Assembly: GCF_002237755.1 (NCBI RefSeq)
Contig: NZ_MWSJ01000027.1
Coordinates: 1 to 64,000, forward strand
Source: Lysinibacillus sp. KCTC 33748
GTDB lineage: Bacteria; Bacillota; Bacilli; Bacillales_A; Planococcaceae
Reading direction: 5' to 3'
Length of the DNA stretch: 64,000 nucleotides
Below the pieces are notes generated by a model, which had not been told where the DNA came from, searched no databases, and saw only the letters and a program-made list of their open reading frames with translations. The first letter of the stretch is position 1. Each line of letters opens with the position of its first letter. The translations under genes and the position numbers were made by a program. Shown here piece after piece: positions 56,240 through 64,000 of the stretch.

Positions 56240-57796
56240 CTAATGATTAACTACACCTTTAACATCATTACCTATATTTGACTTAACGATAATTTCCGAA
56301 AAATTATCCTCTACATTTTTTGACTTGCGGGCCCCTATTAATGTACCAATATAGCAGCCTAAGAAACCTAGCGGTATAGAAAGAATTCCTGGTGATGCAA
56401 GAGGGAAAATAGGATTACCAGTAAATAAAGCTACACCTGGTTCTGGATTCCAAACATTTGGACTCAACATAACTAGACCAATCGTGCTAATTAATCCTAT
56501 AAGCATCCCAAATATTGCTCCAGTTTTGTTGAATTTTCTCCAAAAAATAGTTAATAAAATAACTGGTAAATTCGAACTCGCTGCTAATGTTAGAGCGATT
56601 GATGCTACAAAGGCAACATTGAAATTTTGAAGAAATAATGATAAGGAAATGGCGATAGCAGTGATGAGAATCGATGCAAGACGTACCATAAACATTTGCT
56701 GTTTTTCGGTTGCCTTCCCGTCTTTTAAAATTTCGTTATAAAAGTCATGGGAAAATGCTGTTGCTCCCGTAACCACAATTCCAGCGACAACTGCGAGAAT
56801 CGTAGCAAAAGAAACCGCAGAAATGAAAGCAAACATAAAATCTCCGCCAATATACCTTGCTAATAACGGCGCTGCCATATTCCCTGCTGGGTTAGCCTCT
56901 ATAATATTCGAAGTTCCAACTAGCTTTGCTGCTCCAAACCCAAGGAAAACGACCATAATATGGAATAGCCCCATGATCCACATAAGCCAAACAACTGACT
57001 TTCTGGCAACCTGAGCATTAGGTACAGTTAAAAAGCGAACTAATACATGGGGTAGACCCGCTGTCCCAAGAATGAGCCCAAGAGTTAAAGAAGCTGCATC
57101 CCAACCATTTTTATATTTTAAACCAGGATTTAAGAAATCAATTCCAAAAGGAGTGGCTGTTTTCATATCAGTAAAAATGCCAATAAAATTAAAATTAAAT
57201 TTCCACATAACCATTACAAACATAATAAAGGTTCCACCTACTAAAAGAACGGCTTTAATAATTTGAACCCAGCTTGTTGCGGTCATTCCTCCAAACAAAA
57301 CAAAAGCTAACATAGCAACACCAACAATAAGGACTGAAGTATTATACGGAATGCCTAATAATAATTTGAATAAAGCTCCTGCAGCAACAAGCTGTGCAAG
57401 CATATAAAAAACTGAGATGATTATTGTATTGAAGGCTGTTACACCTCGTACTTGTTTAAACTTAAATCGAGCAGTAATCATATCACCTAACGTATATTTC
57501 CCAAGATTCCTTAATGGTTCTGCAACTAAAAATAAAATGACAAGAAAAGAAACTAGGGCACCGTACATAAGGAAAAATCCGTCATATCCCGTTAAAGAAA
57601 AGGCTCCAATTAACCCCAAAAAGGTAGATGCAGACATAAAGTCTCCAGCTAAAGCAAGCCCATTTTGTCTAGCAGTCAGACCACCTCCAGCTGTATAGAA
57701 TGAACCCGCCGTTTTTGTTTTTTTGGAAGCATAGTACGTAATGAAAAGTACCCCTATTGACATAAGTACAAAAAGAAGTATTATATCCCATCCCAT
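56240..57796 (-). CDS. Sodium:solute symporter, ActP-like
   Basis: 518-aa SSS-family transporter with about thirteen membrane helices. The start TAGGGLTARQNGLALAGDFM and SASTFLG (about 35-60) match ActP-type acetate/monocarboxylate symporters. Four bp after a DUF485 gene, the usual pairing for this subgroup. In this operon the likely cargo is 4-hydroxyphenylacetate or a related aromatic acid; this is inference. Confidence 0.88.
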   Translation of the reverse strand: MGWDIILLFVLMSIGVLFITYYASKKTKTAGSFYTAGGGLTARQNGLALAGDFMSASTFLGLIGAFSLTGYDGFFLMYGALVSFLVILFLVAEPLRNLGKYTLGDMITARFKFKQVRGVTAFNTIIISVFYMLAQLVAAGALFKLLLGIPYNTSVLIVGVAMLAFVLFGGMTATSWVQIIKAVLLVGGTFIMFVMVMWKFNFNFIGIFTDMKTATPFGIDFLNPGLKYKNGWDAASLTLGLILGTAGLPHVLVRFLTVPNAQVARKSVVWLMWIMGLFHIMVVFLGFGAAKLVGTSNIIEANPAGNMAAPLLARYIGGDFMFAFISAVSFATILAVVAGIVVTGATAFSHDFYNEILKDGKATEKQQMFMVRLASILITAIAISLSLFLQNFNVAFVASIALTLAASSNLPVILLTIFWRKFNKTGAIFGMLIGLISTIGLVMLSPNVWNPEPGVALFTGNPIFPLASPGILSIPLGFLGCYIGTLIGARKSKNVEDNFSEIIVKSNIGNDVKGVVNH

Positions 57797-57800
57797 ATGT

Positions 57801-58154
57801 CTACAGCCCCTCTTTTACTATGATTTGCTTTACTTTTTCGTCAAATTCAGCAGACTTCTTTACATAAACACTGCATACCCAAAATGACATGAAGATAATT
57901 GAAATACCGTAAATCCACGCTAACGTAATGTCTCCTATTACTTGGACGTTTAATATAGTTGTAAACAAGGCTAGGAATGGTAAAGCTAGAGAATATGCCA
58001 AATAAAAAATGGTGTATGAAATAATAAACTTTTTCTTATTTAAAAGTAGTTGTTTAAAATCCTCCGAAGTGGAAATTTTGTTATAATCTATTTGTTTGTT
58101 GTCTTGTTGTTCGATGTCTTGTTTTACACTACTCTGTTCTTTTACTAGCTCCAA
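57801..58154 (-). CDS. DUF485 membrane protein
   Basis: 117-aa protein with a charged N-terminus and two membrane helices (about 44-66 and 77-98), the layout of DUF485 (YjcH-type) proteins that accompany ActP-like symporters. Probably assists the symporter encoded 4 bp downstream. Confidence 0.87.
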   Translation of the reverse strand: MELVKEQSSVKQDIEQQDNKQIDYNKISTSEDFKQLLLNKKKFIISYTIFYLAYSLALPFLALFTTILNVQVIGDITLAWIYGISIIFMSFWVCSVYVKKSAEFDEKVKQIIVKEGL

Positions 58155-58216
58155 ATTGATAGCACCTCTTCCTAATAATTTAATAGGGTTCTTAAATGCT
58201 TCTAATTTTTCGATTT

Positions 58217-59659
58217 TTAATTTCTATTAAAAACTACTAGTTTTAGCTCTGTCATTTCCTCTACAGCATATTTTATTCCTTCTCTTCCAACTCCACTTTC
58301 CTTCACACCTCCATAAGGCATGTGATCTACACGAAACGTTGGAATATCATTAATCATTACGCCTCCAACATGAAGGTTTTCAGCTGCTGTTAACGCTGTA
58401 TGAACATTATCTGTGTAGATTCCCGCTTGGAGACCATATCTCGAATCATTTACTTGCTCAATTGCTTCCTCTACTGTTTGAACTTTATTGATGATAACAA
58501 TTGGAGCAAACACTTCTTGACACGAAACTTTTAAAGAAGAATCTGCATTTAATAATACTGTTGGCAATAGAATATTCCCTTTTGCGATTCCCCCGGTTGC
58601 TACTTCTGCTCCATGTTGTTTCGCTTCATGAATCCAATCTAAAGTACGTCCCACATCTTCTTTTGAAATAAGCGCTGAAACATCCGTACGTGGATCTAAA
58701 GGGTCACCAATCTTGAGTTGTTGAGTTTCTTCAACGAATTTTTGCACAAATGTTTCGTACAAACTTTCATGAATATAAATTCGTTGTAATGATATACATA
58801 CTTGACCTTGGAAAGAAAAGGCTCCCTTCACACAACGATTAATAATTGAATCTATATCGATCCCTTTATCAATAATAACGGCAGCATTTGAACCCAGTTC
58901 TAATGTCACGCGCTTCAGTCCTGCTTTGTTTCGAATACCAATTCCAACAGCTGGGCTTCCCGTAAATGTAATAGCTGCAATTCTATCATCGGTCACGATT
59001 TTATCTCCCACGACTCTTCCGCTTCCAGTAATCACATTAAGAGCTCCATTAGGTAAACCAGCCTCCTGTAACAACTCTGCTAAAAAGAAAGAAGATAGTG
59101 GGGTTTGAGATCCTGGTTTTAATACAATTGTATTTCCTGCGGCAATGGCAGGACCTACTTTATGGGCAACTAAATTCATCGGGAAATTAAATGGAGTAAT
59201 CGCTCCAATAACCCCAATAGGTTCTCGCACCGTATATGCAACTCGTTTTTCTCCACCTGGTGCAGCGTCCAATGGAATTGTTTCTCCATGAATTCGCTTT
59301 GCTTCTTCAGCTGCAAACTTATACGTTTGTATTGTCCGTTTCACTTCTTCGATCGCAGTAGCAATTGGTTTAGCTGCCTCTAAAGCGATAATTTCTGCAG
59401 CTTCATCTAAACGCTTCTCAAACAAACCTACCAAACGTTCCAAAATAGCTGCACGTTCGTGAGCTGGCATTTTCGCCATTACTGTTTTTGCACGACATGC
59501 AGCTTCGATTGCCTCATTCACTTCTTTTTCATTAGCCTTAGGAATATATGCAATAACATCTCCAGAGTATGGAGATGTTAGGGATGCATGTTCAGTGGCC
59601 TCTTGCCATTGACCATCAATGTATAAGTTTTTCTTTCTTGCTTGTACTTTTAAATTCAT
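58217..59659 (-). CDS. Aldehyde dehydrogenase within the hpa operon
   Basis: 480-aa aldehyde dehydrogenase. Motifs: ITPFNFPMNLVAHK (about 143), FTGSPAVG (about 223), Glu in TLELGSNAAV (about 243, with Ser where Gly is usual) and catalytic Cys in QGQVCISLQRI (about 277). In this pathway succinate semialdehyde from the HpaI step needs oxidation, so a succinate-semialdehyde role is plausible; hpaE proper is the partial gene at the right edge. Confidence 0.85.
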   Translation of the reverse strand: MNLKVQARKKNLYIDGQWQEATEHASLTSPYSGDVIAYIPKANEKEVNEAIEAACRAKTVMAKMPAHERAAILERLVGLFEKRLDEAAEIIALEAAKPIATAIEEVKRTIQTYKFAAEEAKRIHGETIPLDAAPGGEKRVAYTVREPIGVIGAITPFNFPMNLVAHKVGPAIAAGNTIVLKPGSQTPLSSFFLAELLQEAGLPNGALNVITGSGRVVGDKIVTDDRIAAITFTGSPAVGIGIRNKAGLKRVTLELGSNAAVIIDKGIDIDSIINRCVKGAFSFQGQVCISLQRIYIHESLYETFVQKFVEETQQLKIGDPLDPRTDVSALISKEDVGRTLDWIHEAKQHGAEVATGGIAKGNILLPTVLLNADSSLKVSCQEVFAPIVIINKVQTVEEAIEQVNDSRYGLQAGIYTDNVHTALTAAENLHVGGVMINDIPTFRVDHMPYGGVKESGVGREGIKYAVEEMTELKLVVFNRN

Positions 59660-59687
59660 AGTCTACTCCTTTCTAGCTTTCTATTCA

Positions 59688-60584
59688 TTAGATCACTAGC
59701 TCATCTTTTTTCATGTATTCATTCATTCCGTAGGACTCATTCTGCTTGCCATATTTATAATCTAGCCACTTTACCTTAATCCGCTTCTTGTATGGGTATA
59801 CAGAACAATCTTTTAATTGTATTAATAATGAAGGGTGTTGCTCATTTATAGATATTTGGTGGCAGGTTCCATCATAATTATTACCATCTATTTCAACTTG
59901 AATATGGTAAATACCTGGTTTAGGCATTCGGTATCTCTTTTTTACTATTAATTTAAGAAACTGATGGTTGTTGTAAAAAAGGGAACTTTGATTTACTTCT
60001 CCATTAATTTCATAAAAATCGCCAAGGTACATAGGAATCTTTTGCACATGACCTTCATCAAGCAATTTTCGGATTGCTGTTGAACTAATTTTTTCATCAT
60101 CATATTGGATCTTTGGAACAGTCGTTACTTCCAAACTTCCGGGATTATACTCTGATAACGTTTTCATATTACCGAGTCCTTTATAGCCATAATGATAATC
60201 AAAGCCTGCTACAGCATGTATACATCCAAGTCCTATAATGTATTGTTCAACAAAATCGTTAGGAGAAAGACGAGCAAACTCAGGGCTAAACTCAACAACA
60301 AATAACTTCTCAACACCCAGCTTTTCAAACCGATCTTCTTTCAAAGGAAGCGGAGTTAAATAAGTCATTGGCTCCAAATGAGGAAAGAGTATATCTTTTG
60401 GGTGCGGATAAAACGTCATAACACCAAAGGCGCATTGTTTTTGCACAGCAATTCGTTTTGCTGTTTCAAGAATTCTTTGATGGCCGATGTGAACGCCATC
60501 AAAAAAACCAAGAGCCAAAACACAAGCTTCCATTTCAGTGAACTTTGATTTATCAATTGAACTTTTAATAGTAATTGTCTCCAT
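59688..60584 (-). CDS. Flavin adenylyltransferase paralogue (RibF-like, FAD synthetase domain)
   Basis: 298-aa relative of bifunctional RibF. The FAD synthetase domain is intact: GFFDGVHIGHQ (26-36), TFYPHP (57-62), GFDYHYG (127-133) and ISSTAIR (166-172). The riboflavin kinase half is degenerate: the GxxxGRxLGFPTAN signature is missing. It thus probably turns FMN into FAD only. It sits 21 bp after hpaC, suggesting FAD supply for the HpaB/HpaC monooxygenase. Confidence 0.82.
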   Translation of the reverse strand: METITIKSSIDKSKFTEMEACVLALGFFDGVHIGHQRILETAKRIAVQKQCAFGVMTFYPHPKDILFPHLEPMTYLTPLPLKEDRFEKLGVEKLFVVEFSPEFARLSPNDFVEQYIIGLGCIHAVAGFDYHYGYKGLGNMKTLSEYNPGSLEVTTVPKIQYDDEKISSTAIRKLLDEGHVQKIPMYLGDFYEINGEVNQSSLFYNNHQFLKLIVKKRYRMPKPGIYHIQVEIDGNNYDGTCHQISINEQHPSLLIQLKDCSVYPYKKRIKVKWLDYKYGKQNESYGMNEYMKKDELVI

Positions 60585-60605
60585 CGTTTGCCCTCTCCTT
60601 TTATG

Positions 60606-61079
60606 TTAAGTTAACTGCGGTGCAGTGATCTGGCCATATTTTCCTGCAAAGAATGTCAGAGGGTTTCCTTCACGAAGAACAATTTCTTCCACTTCTCCAA
60701 GGAACAGTGTATGGTCACCAGCTACTTGCTTTCCATATACAGTGCATACAATATTAGCTAGTGCATCCTTTACTACCGAGATTTCGTTTAGGCGGTCAAA
60801 TTCTGGTTCTCGCTTTTCTTTGATCTGGCCGGCGAATAACATGGAAATTTCTTGCTGGTCTTCCGATAAAATATTTACTGCAAATTTACCGGAACGGTTA
60901 ATTTTATCGAGCATTTTTGCATTTTCTTTAATTGATATTAGTACGAGTTTTGGGTTTAGCGACACTGACATGAAGGCATTTGCTGTCATGCCATGTGGCT
61001 CTCCATCAATGTCCGTTGTAATAACTGTTACGCCCGTTGCAAATTTACCCATCGCATCTCGAAATGTACGATCATCCAT
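60606..61079 (-). CDS. hpaC: Flavin reductase HpaC
   Basis: 157-aa NAD(P)H:flavin oxidoreductase, the reductase partner of HpaB. Typical segments: TGVTVITT (about 15), GMTANAFMSVSLNPKL (about 30-45), the start of the flavin-binding split barrel, and GDHTLFLGEVE (about 122). Follows hpaD by 23 bp. Confidence 0.93.
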   Translation of the reverse strand: MDDRTFRDAMGKFATGVTVITTDIDGEPHGMTANAFMSVSLNPKLVLISIKENAKMLDKINRSGKFAVNILSEDQQEISMLFAGQIKEKREPEFDRLNEISVVKDALANIVCTVYGKQVAGDHTLFLGEVEEIVLREGNPLTFFAGKYGQITAPQLT

Positions 61080-61102
61080 TAAAATTCCTCCATTCCTTTT
61101 AT

Positions 61103-62086
61103 TTAAATAACAAGCTCTGGTTTGCGCTGTGCTAGGTTTGGTGCTTTTGATTGAATTTGTTCATTCGTTTCAATATCTAAAAACGGAGATGTTTCATTAA
61201 ACCAACTGTCCGGTGCTTTTGCCCCCCATAATGTTTGACGACGTGGGTCATTTAAATCCCATCGAATCGGCTCGAAGTCATTGTCACTTGTTAAGTAATC
61301 TCCGTTATACAGCTCTATGCGATATCCATCTGGATCTCTTAAATACAAGAAAAACGCATTGGATAAACCGTGGCGTGCTGGACCTCTTTCAATGTTCTCT
61401 GAATAACCAAGAGAAGCTAAAACATCGCAACAATGAATTAGAGCAAGTGGATCCGGTAGCCAGTAAGCAAAGTGATGAAGACGCGGACCATCTCCGTTCA
61501 TAAAGGCTTGATCGTGCACGGTCTGTTTGCGATGGAGCCACGTAGCCCAGATACTTCCATCTTCTATAGTTGTATATTCAGAACATGCAAAGCCTAGCTC
61601 GTTGATAAAGAAGTTGTAAGCTTTTTCTACATCCGGTACAGCACAGTTTACGTGGTCAATCCGCTGAATTCGTGCACCGCTGTATAAATCGTAGCGCTGA
61701 AGTAAGCGCTCTGCTTTTTCAATCTTGCAGAAAAATTCAAGAGGCATTCCTGAAATATCATGTACATGCAGTGCACGCCCAAGAGCATGCTGAGTACCTT
61801 CCTTTAGCCACTTTGTTTTTAAGCCTTTTGCTTGAAACAATTCAGCCAGACGGTCAAGATCTTCTTCTTTTTCTACTTTGTAACCGAGTGCGTGTACCCC
61901 TAACGTCTCGGACTTTTTAAGGACCAAGCTGTGGTGTGTGTGTTCTTCAAGCCCTCTCAAATAAACACAGTCGTCCTTAGTTTCCGTTTCAATCATACCG
62001 AGCGCTTTTACATAAAAATCTTTTGAACGGTCTAAATCCTTCACATTTATAACAGTTCTGGCAATACGAATGATATTGAAATCCAT
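61103..62086 (-). CDS. hpaD: 3,4-dihydroxyphenylacetate 2,3-dioxygenase HpaD
   Basis: 327-aa extradiol dioxygenase of the vicinal oxygen chelate fold with two glyoxalase-like modules. The iron ligands are visible in the second module: IDHVNCAVPD (His), RLHHFAYW (His) and YRIELYNGDY (Glu). It cuts the ring of homoprotocatechuate. Start ATG 62086 chosen for spacing from AAGGGAG; ATG 62095 is possible. Confidence 0.94.
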   Translation of the reverse strand: MDFNIIRIARTVINVKDLDRSKDFYVKALGMIETETKDDCVYLRGLEEHTHHSLVLKKSETLGVHALGYKVEKEEDLDRLAELFQAKGLKTKWLKEGTQHALGRALHVHDISGMPLEFFCKIEKAERLLQRYDLYSGARIQRIDHVNCAVPDVEKAYNFFINELGFACSEYTTIEDGSIWATWLHRKQTVHDQAFMNGDGPRLHHFAYWLPDPLALIHCCDVLASLGYSENIERGPARHGLSNAFFLYLRDPDGYRIELYNGDYLTSDNDFEPIRWDLNDPRRQTLWGAKAPDSWFNETSPFLDIETNEQIQSKAPNLAQRKPELVI

Positions 62087-62116
62087 ACTCCTCATCTCCC
62101 TTAGTCGATTAATTAG

Positions 62117-63586
62117 TTATTTTTTAACTAACGCTTCTGATCGATTCAAAAATTCTTTTACACGATCAACATATTCTTGTTTGTCATACCCGTTATAAAG
62201 CGTACTTGCCATTCTAACTGGATCACCGAAGAAGAAGCGCTCATAAAGTGTTTGTCGAGTACCGAATGAACTTATACATACATCCCATGCCAAACGATAA
62301 AGTTTCACACGATCATAAGCATCTCCAGTGGCTGATTGTAAATACTTATCAAGATCCGGACGAATTTCAGAATTGAAGTCTGCTTCTGCTGGAATCGCCA
62401 TTAAGCCACTTGCACCCATTAATTGCATAATTTCTGTAAAGCGTGGGTAAATTTTCGGGAAGTAATGACGCGCTGCATTTAACGGTGCAAATTCTGGTGT
62501 CATAGTTCCCCATCTATCCACTTTTGCATTTGCTTCGGCAGCAACGACATATGCTTTCATCGTTTCAAGTGCAATAATTACCTCAGAGATTTTCTCCTGT
62601 ATATGTTGGTATTGGCCAATATTAATGGTCTCTGCCATTAATTGAAGAATACCAAGTACAAACTCTGTTTTCGCGATATTTTTTGATACAACTTGATGTG
62701 TCATATGAACAACTGCATTACTTTCATTGTAGGCCTGGTTGCACACATTAACATCACCAAGAGCAAAGACTCGATTCCACGGAACGACAACATCATCAAA
62801 CACAACAATGGTATCCATTTCTTCAAAGCGAGATCCTAGTGGATGGTCGAAATGAGACTTACCATAATCAAAAGATTCTCGACAAATAAATTTCAAGCCC
62901 GGTGTGTTATTAGGAATAGAAAATGCAAATGCATATGGATTTTCTTCAGCTGATTGTTTTAACAAAGTAGATGGGAATACCATGATTTCATCGGTAATAC
63001 CACCTTGAGTAGCAAGTAATCTTGCCCCTTTGATAACGACCCCTTCAGATGTTTTCTCTTTAATTCGTGCTGCAATATACGGATCTGGAAGCTGTGCTGA
63101 ATTTACTCCCCTATTGACTTGAGGCTGAATCAACGTATGTGTTAAAGATAAATCATTTTCACGGCAATACTCGTAGTAGTTGGCCATGTTTTCGGCATAG
63201 ATGGAGTCCTGTTTTCCGAACATTTCTGCAGCCGAACCATACGCCATCATCCCGACATTAATGTAATCAGGGGAACGTCCCATCATGCCACCATTATATT
63301 TCGCCCATTCTTGCATCATTTTGCGACGTGTCACCAATTCTTCTTTTGTTTTTGGCTGAATAAAAGATGTCCCTACCCGTTCACCAGTTGTTGGAGATAC
63401 ATATGTCATGTAATCCTTTTTGTCTGGATCATGTTGCAAATCGTAAAGTTCTGCCTGAGTTTTCATTACTCCTTTAAAAGCTGGATGTTCTGAAATCTTT
63501 CCTTCTACTCGTTTGCCATCAATCCATATATTTGCCTGTGCATTATCGACTCTTTCAATATATTGCTCTCCTGTTTTTGCTGGCAT
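62117..63586 (-). CDS. hpaB: 4-hydroxyphenylacetate 3-monooxygenase, oxygenase HpaB
   Basis: 489-aa FADH2-dependent monooxygenase that hydroxylates 4-hydroxyphenylacetate to 3,4-dihydroxyphenylacetate. Family segments: YINVGMMAYG (about 115), LTHTLIQPQVNR (about 150), RLLATQGGITDEIMVFPST (about 193-211) and GDAYDRVKLYRLAWD near 422. Reduced flavin comes from HpaC. Confidence 0.96.
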   Translation of the reverse strand: MPAKTGEQYIERVDNAQANIWIDGKRVEGKISEHPAFKGVMKTQAELYDLQHDPDKKDYMTYVSPTTGERVGTSFIQPKTKEELVTRRKMMQEWAKYNGGMMGRSPDYINVGMMAYGSAAEMFGKQDSIYAENMANYYEYCRENDLSLTHTLIQPQVNRGVNSAQLPDPYIAARIKEKTSEGVVIKGARLLATQGGITDEIMVFPSTLLKQSAEENPYAFAFSIPNNTPGLKFICRESFDYGKSHFDHPLGSRFEEMDTIVVFDDVVVPWNRVFALGDVNVCNQAYNESNAVVHMTHQVVSKNIAKTEFVLGILQLMAETINIGQYQHIQEKISEVIIALETMKAYVVAAEANAKVDRWGTMTPEFAPLNAARHYFPKIYPRFTEIMQLMGASGLMAIPAEADFNSEIRPDLDKYLQSATGDAYDRVKLYRLAWDVCISSFGTRQTLYERFFFGDPVRMASTLYNGYDKQEYVDRVKEFLNRSEALVKK

Positions 63587-63613
63587 TATTGTGTCCCCCT
63601 TAGAAAATAGTTT

Positions 63614-64000
63614 TTACTTCCCAAATTGCGGAATATGATGGTCACCTATAGCAACATGGATTACCTTTGGTTCTGTATAGAATTCAAACATTGCGAAATG
63701 ACCACCCTCTCTTCCAATTCCACTATCTTTCATACCGCCAAATGGAATTCGAAGATCTCGTACGTTTTGAGCGTTAATCCAAAGCATACCTGCTTCAATA
63801 GCATCCGCCATACGATGTGCTCGTTTTAAATCTTTTGTCCATACAAAGCCAGCTAGTCCGTAAGATACGTCATTTGCCATATGAAGTACTTCTTCATCTG
63901 TTTCAAATTCGATTACGGCCATAACGGGACCAAAGATTTCTTCCTGACATACTCTCATGTCATTTTTTGCATTTAATAAAAGTGTCGGTGGTACAAAATT
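63614..64000 (-). CDS. hpaE: 5-carboxymethyl-2-hydroxymuconate semialdehyde dehydrogenase HpaE (partial)
   Basis: C-terminal 128 residues; the 5' part lies beyond the window, and the frame is open to base 64000. It includes CQEEIFGPVMAVI, LWINAQNVRDLRIPFGGMKD and the distinctive ending FDF-like MFEFYTEPKVIHVAIGDHHI(PQFGK) seen in HpaE. It oxidises the ring-cleavage semialdehyde. 27 bp before hpaB; first operon gene visible. Confidence 0.92.
   Translation of the reverse strand, partial: NFVPPTLLLNAKNDMRVCQEEIFGPVMAVIEFETDEEVLHMANDVSYGLAGFVWTKDLKRAHRMADAIEAGMLWINAQNVRDLRIPFGGMKDSGIGREGGHFAMFEFYTEPKVIHVAIGDHHIPQFGK

Overview
The window reads as chromosome of a low-GC, endospore-forming Bacillota member, most likely a Lysinibacillus-type Bacillaceae/Planococcaceae strain. 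The grounds are the AT-rich sequence, the conserved gene order hemW-hrcA-grpE-dnaK-dnaJ-prmA-rsmE-mtaB and rpsU-nfeD-floA-yqfC-yqfD-phoH-pgpH-ybeY-dgkA, and many spore genes (cotJABC, yqfCD, a SpoIIIAH paralogue, exosporium-like proteins). The genus is inferred from memory of such genomes, not tested.

Region 1 (1-9364, mostly minus strand): an intergenic repeat cluster, then the housekeeping block dgkA, ybeY, pgpH, phoH, yqfD, yqfC, an unknown membrane-anchored protein, floA, nfeD and rpsU. Region 2 (9588-14939): genes not found here in the Bacillus subtilis order: ktrBA potassium uptake, the cotJ spore-coat operon, a DedA protein and deoC. Region 3 (15226-28904, minus): mtaB, three related spore-surface-like genes (two near-identical copies flanking a longer, repeat-bearing one), then rsmE, prmA, dnaJ, dnaK, grpE, hrcA with a perfect CIRCE operator, and hemW.

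Region 4 (29199-47424) is accessory and mixed in strand: a ChrA transporter, nrnB, a truncated polysaccharide deacetylase, a PLP decarboxylase overlapping a chemoreceptor, an epimerase/TetR pair sharing an operator, a YqeY-like protein, a coiled-coil protein, a formate/nitrite-type channel, a cysteine synthase homologue, and a decaying patch with cupin and YoaP-like pseudogenes, followed by two acetyltransferases, a SpoIIIAH paralogue and a BclB-like protein. Region 5 (47919-53808, minus) looks like amine or amino-acid catabolism: class III aminotransferase, APC permease, an aldehyde dehydrogenase remnant, an AraC regulator and an intact aldehyde dehydrogenase, with two candidate catabolite-control sites.

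Region 6 (54204-64000, minus) is a compact 4-hydroxyphenylacetate (homoprotocatechuate) meta-cleavage operon, read in the order hpaE (cut by the window edge), hpaB, hpaD, hpaC, a flavin adenylyltransferase paralogue, an aldehyde dehydrogenase, a DUF485/sodium symporter pair, hpaG1, hpaG2 and hpaF. HpaB/HpaC hydroxylate the ring with reduced FAD, HpaD opens it, HpaE oxidises the semialdehyde, and HpaF/HpaG isomerise and decarboxylate the product. The hydratase (HpaH) and aldolase (HpaI) are not in the window. The flavin gene inside the operon suggests local FAD supply for HpaB. No phage, CRISPR array, tRNA or rRNA was seen.
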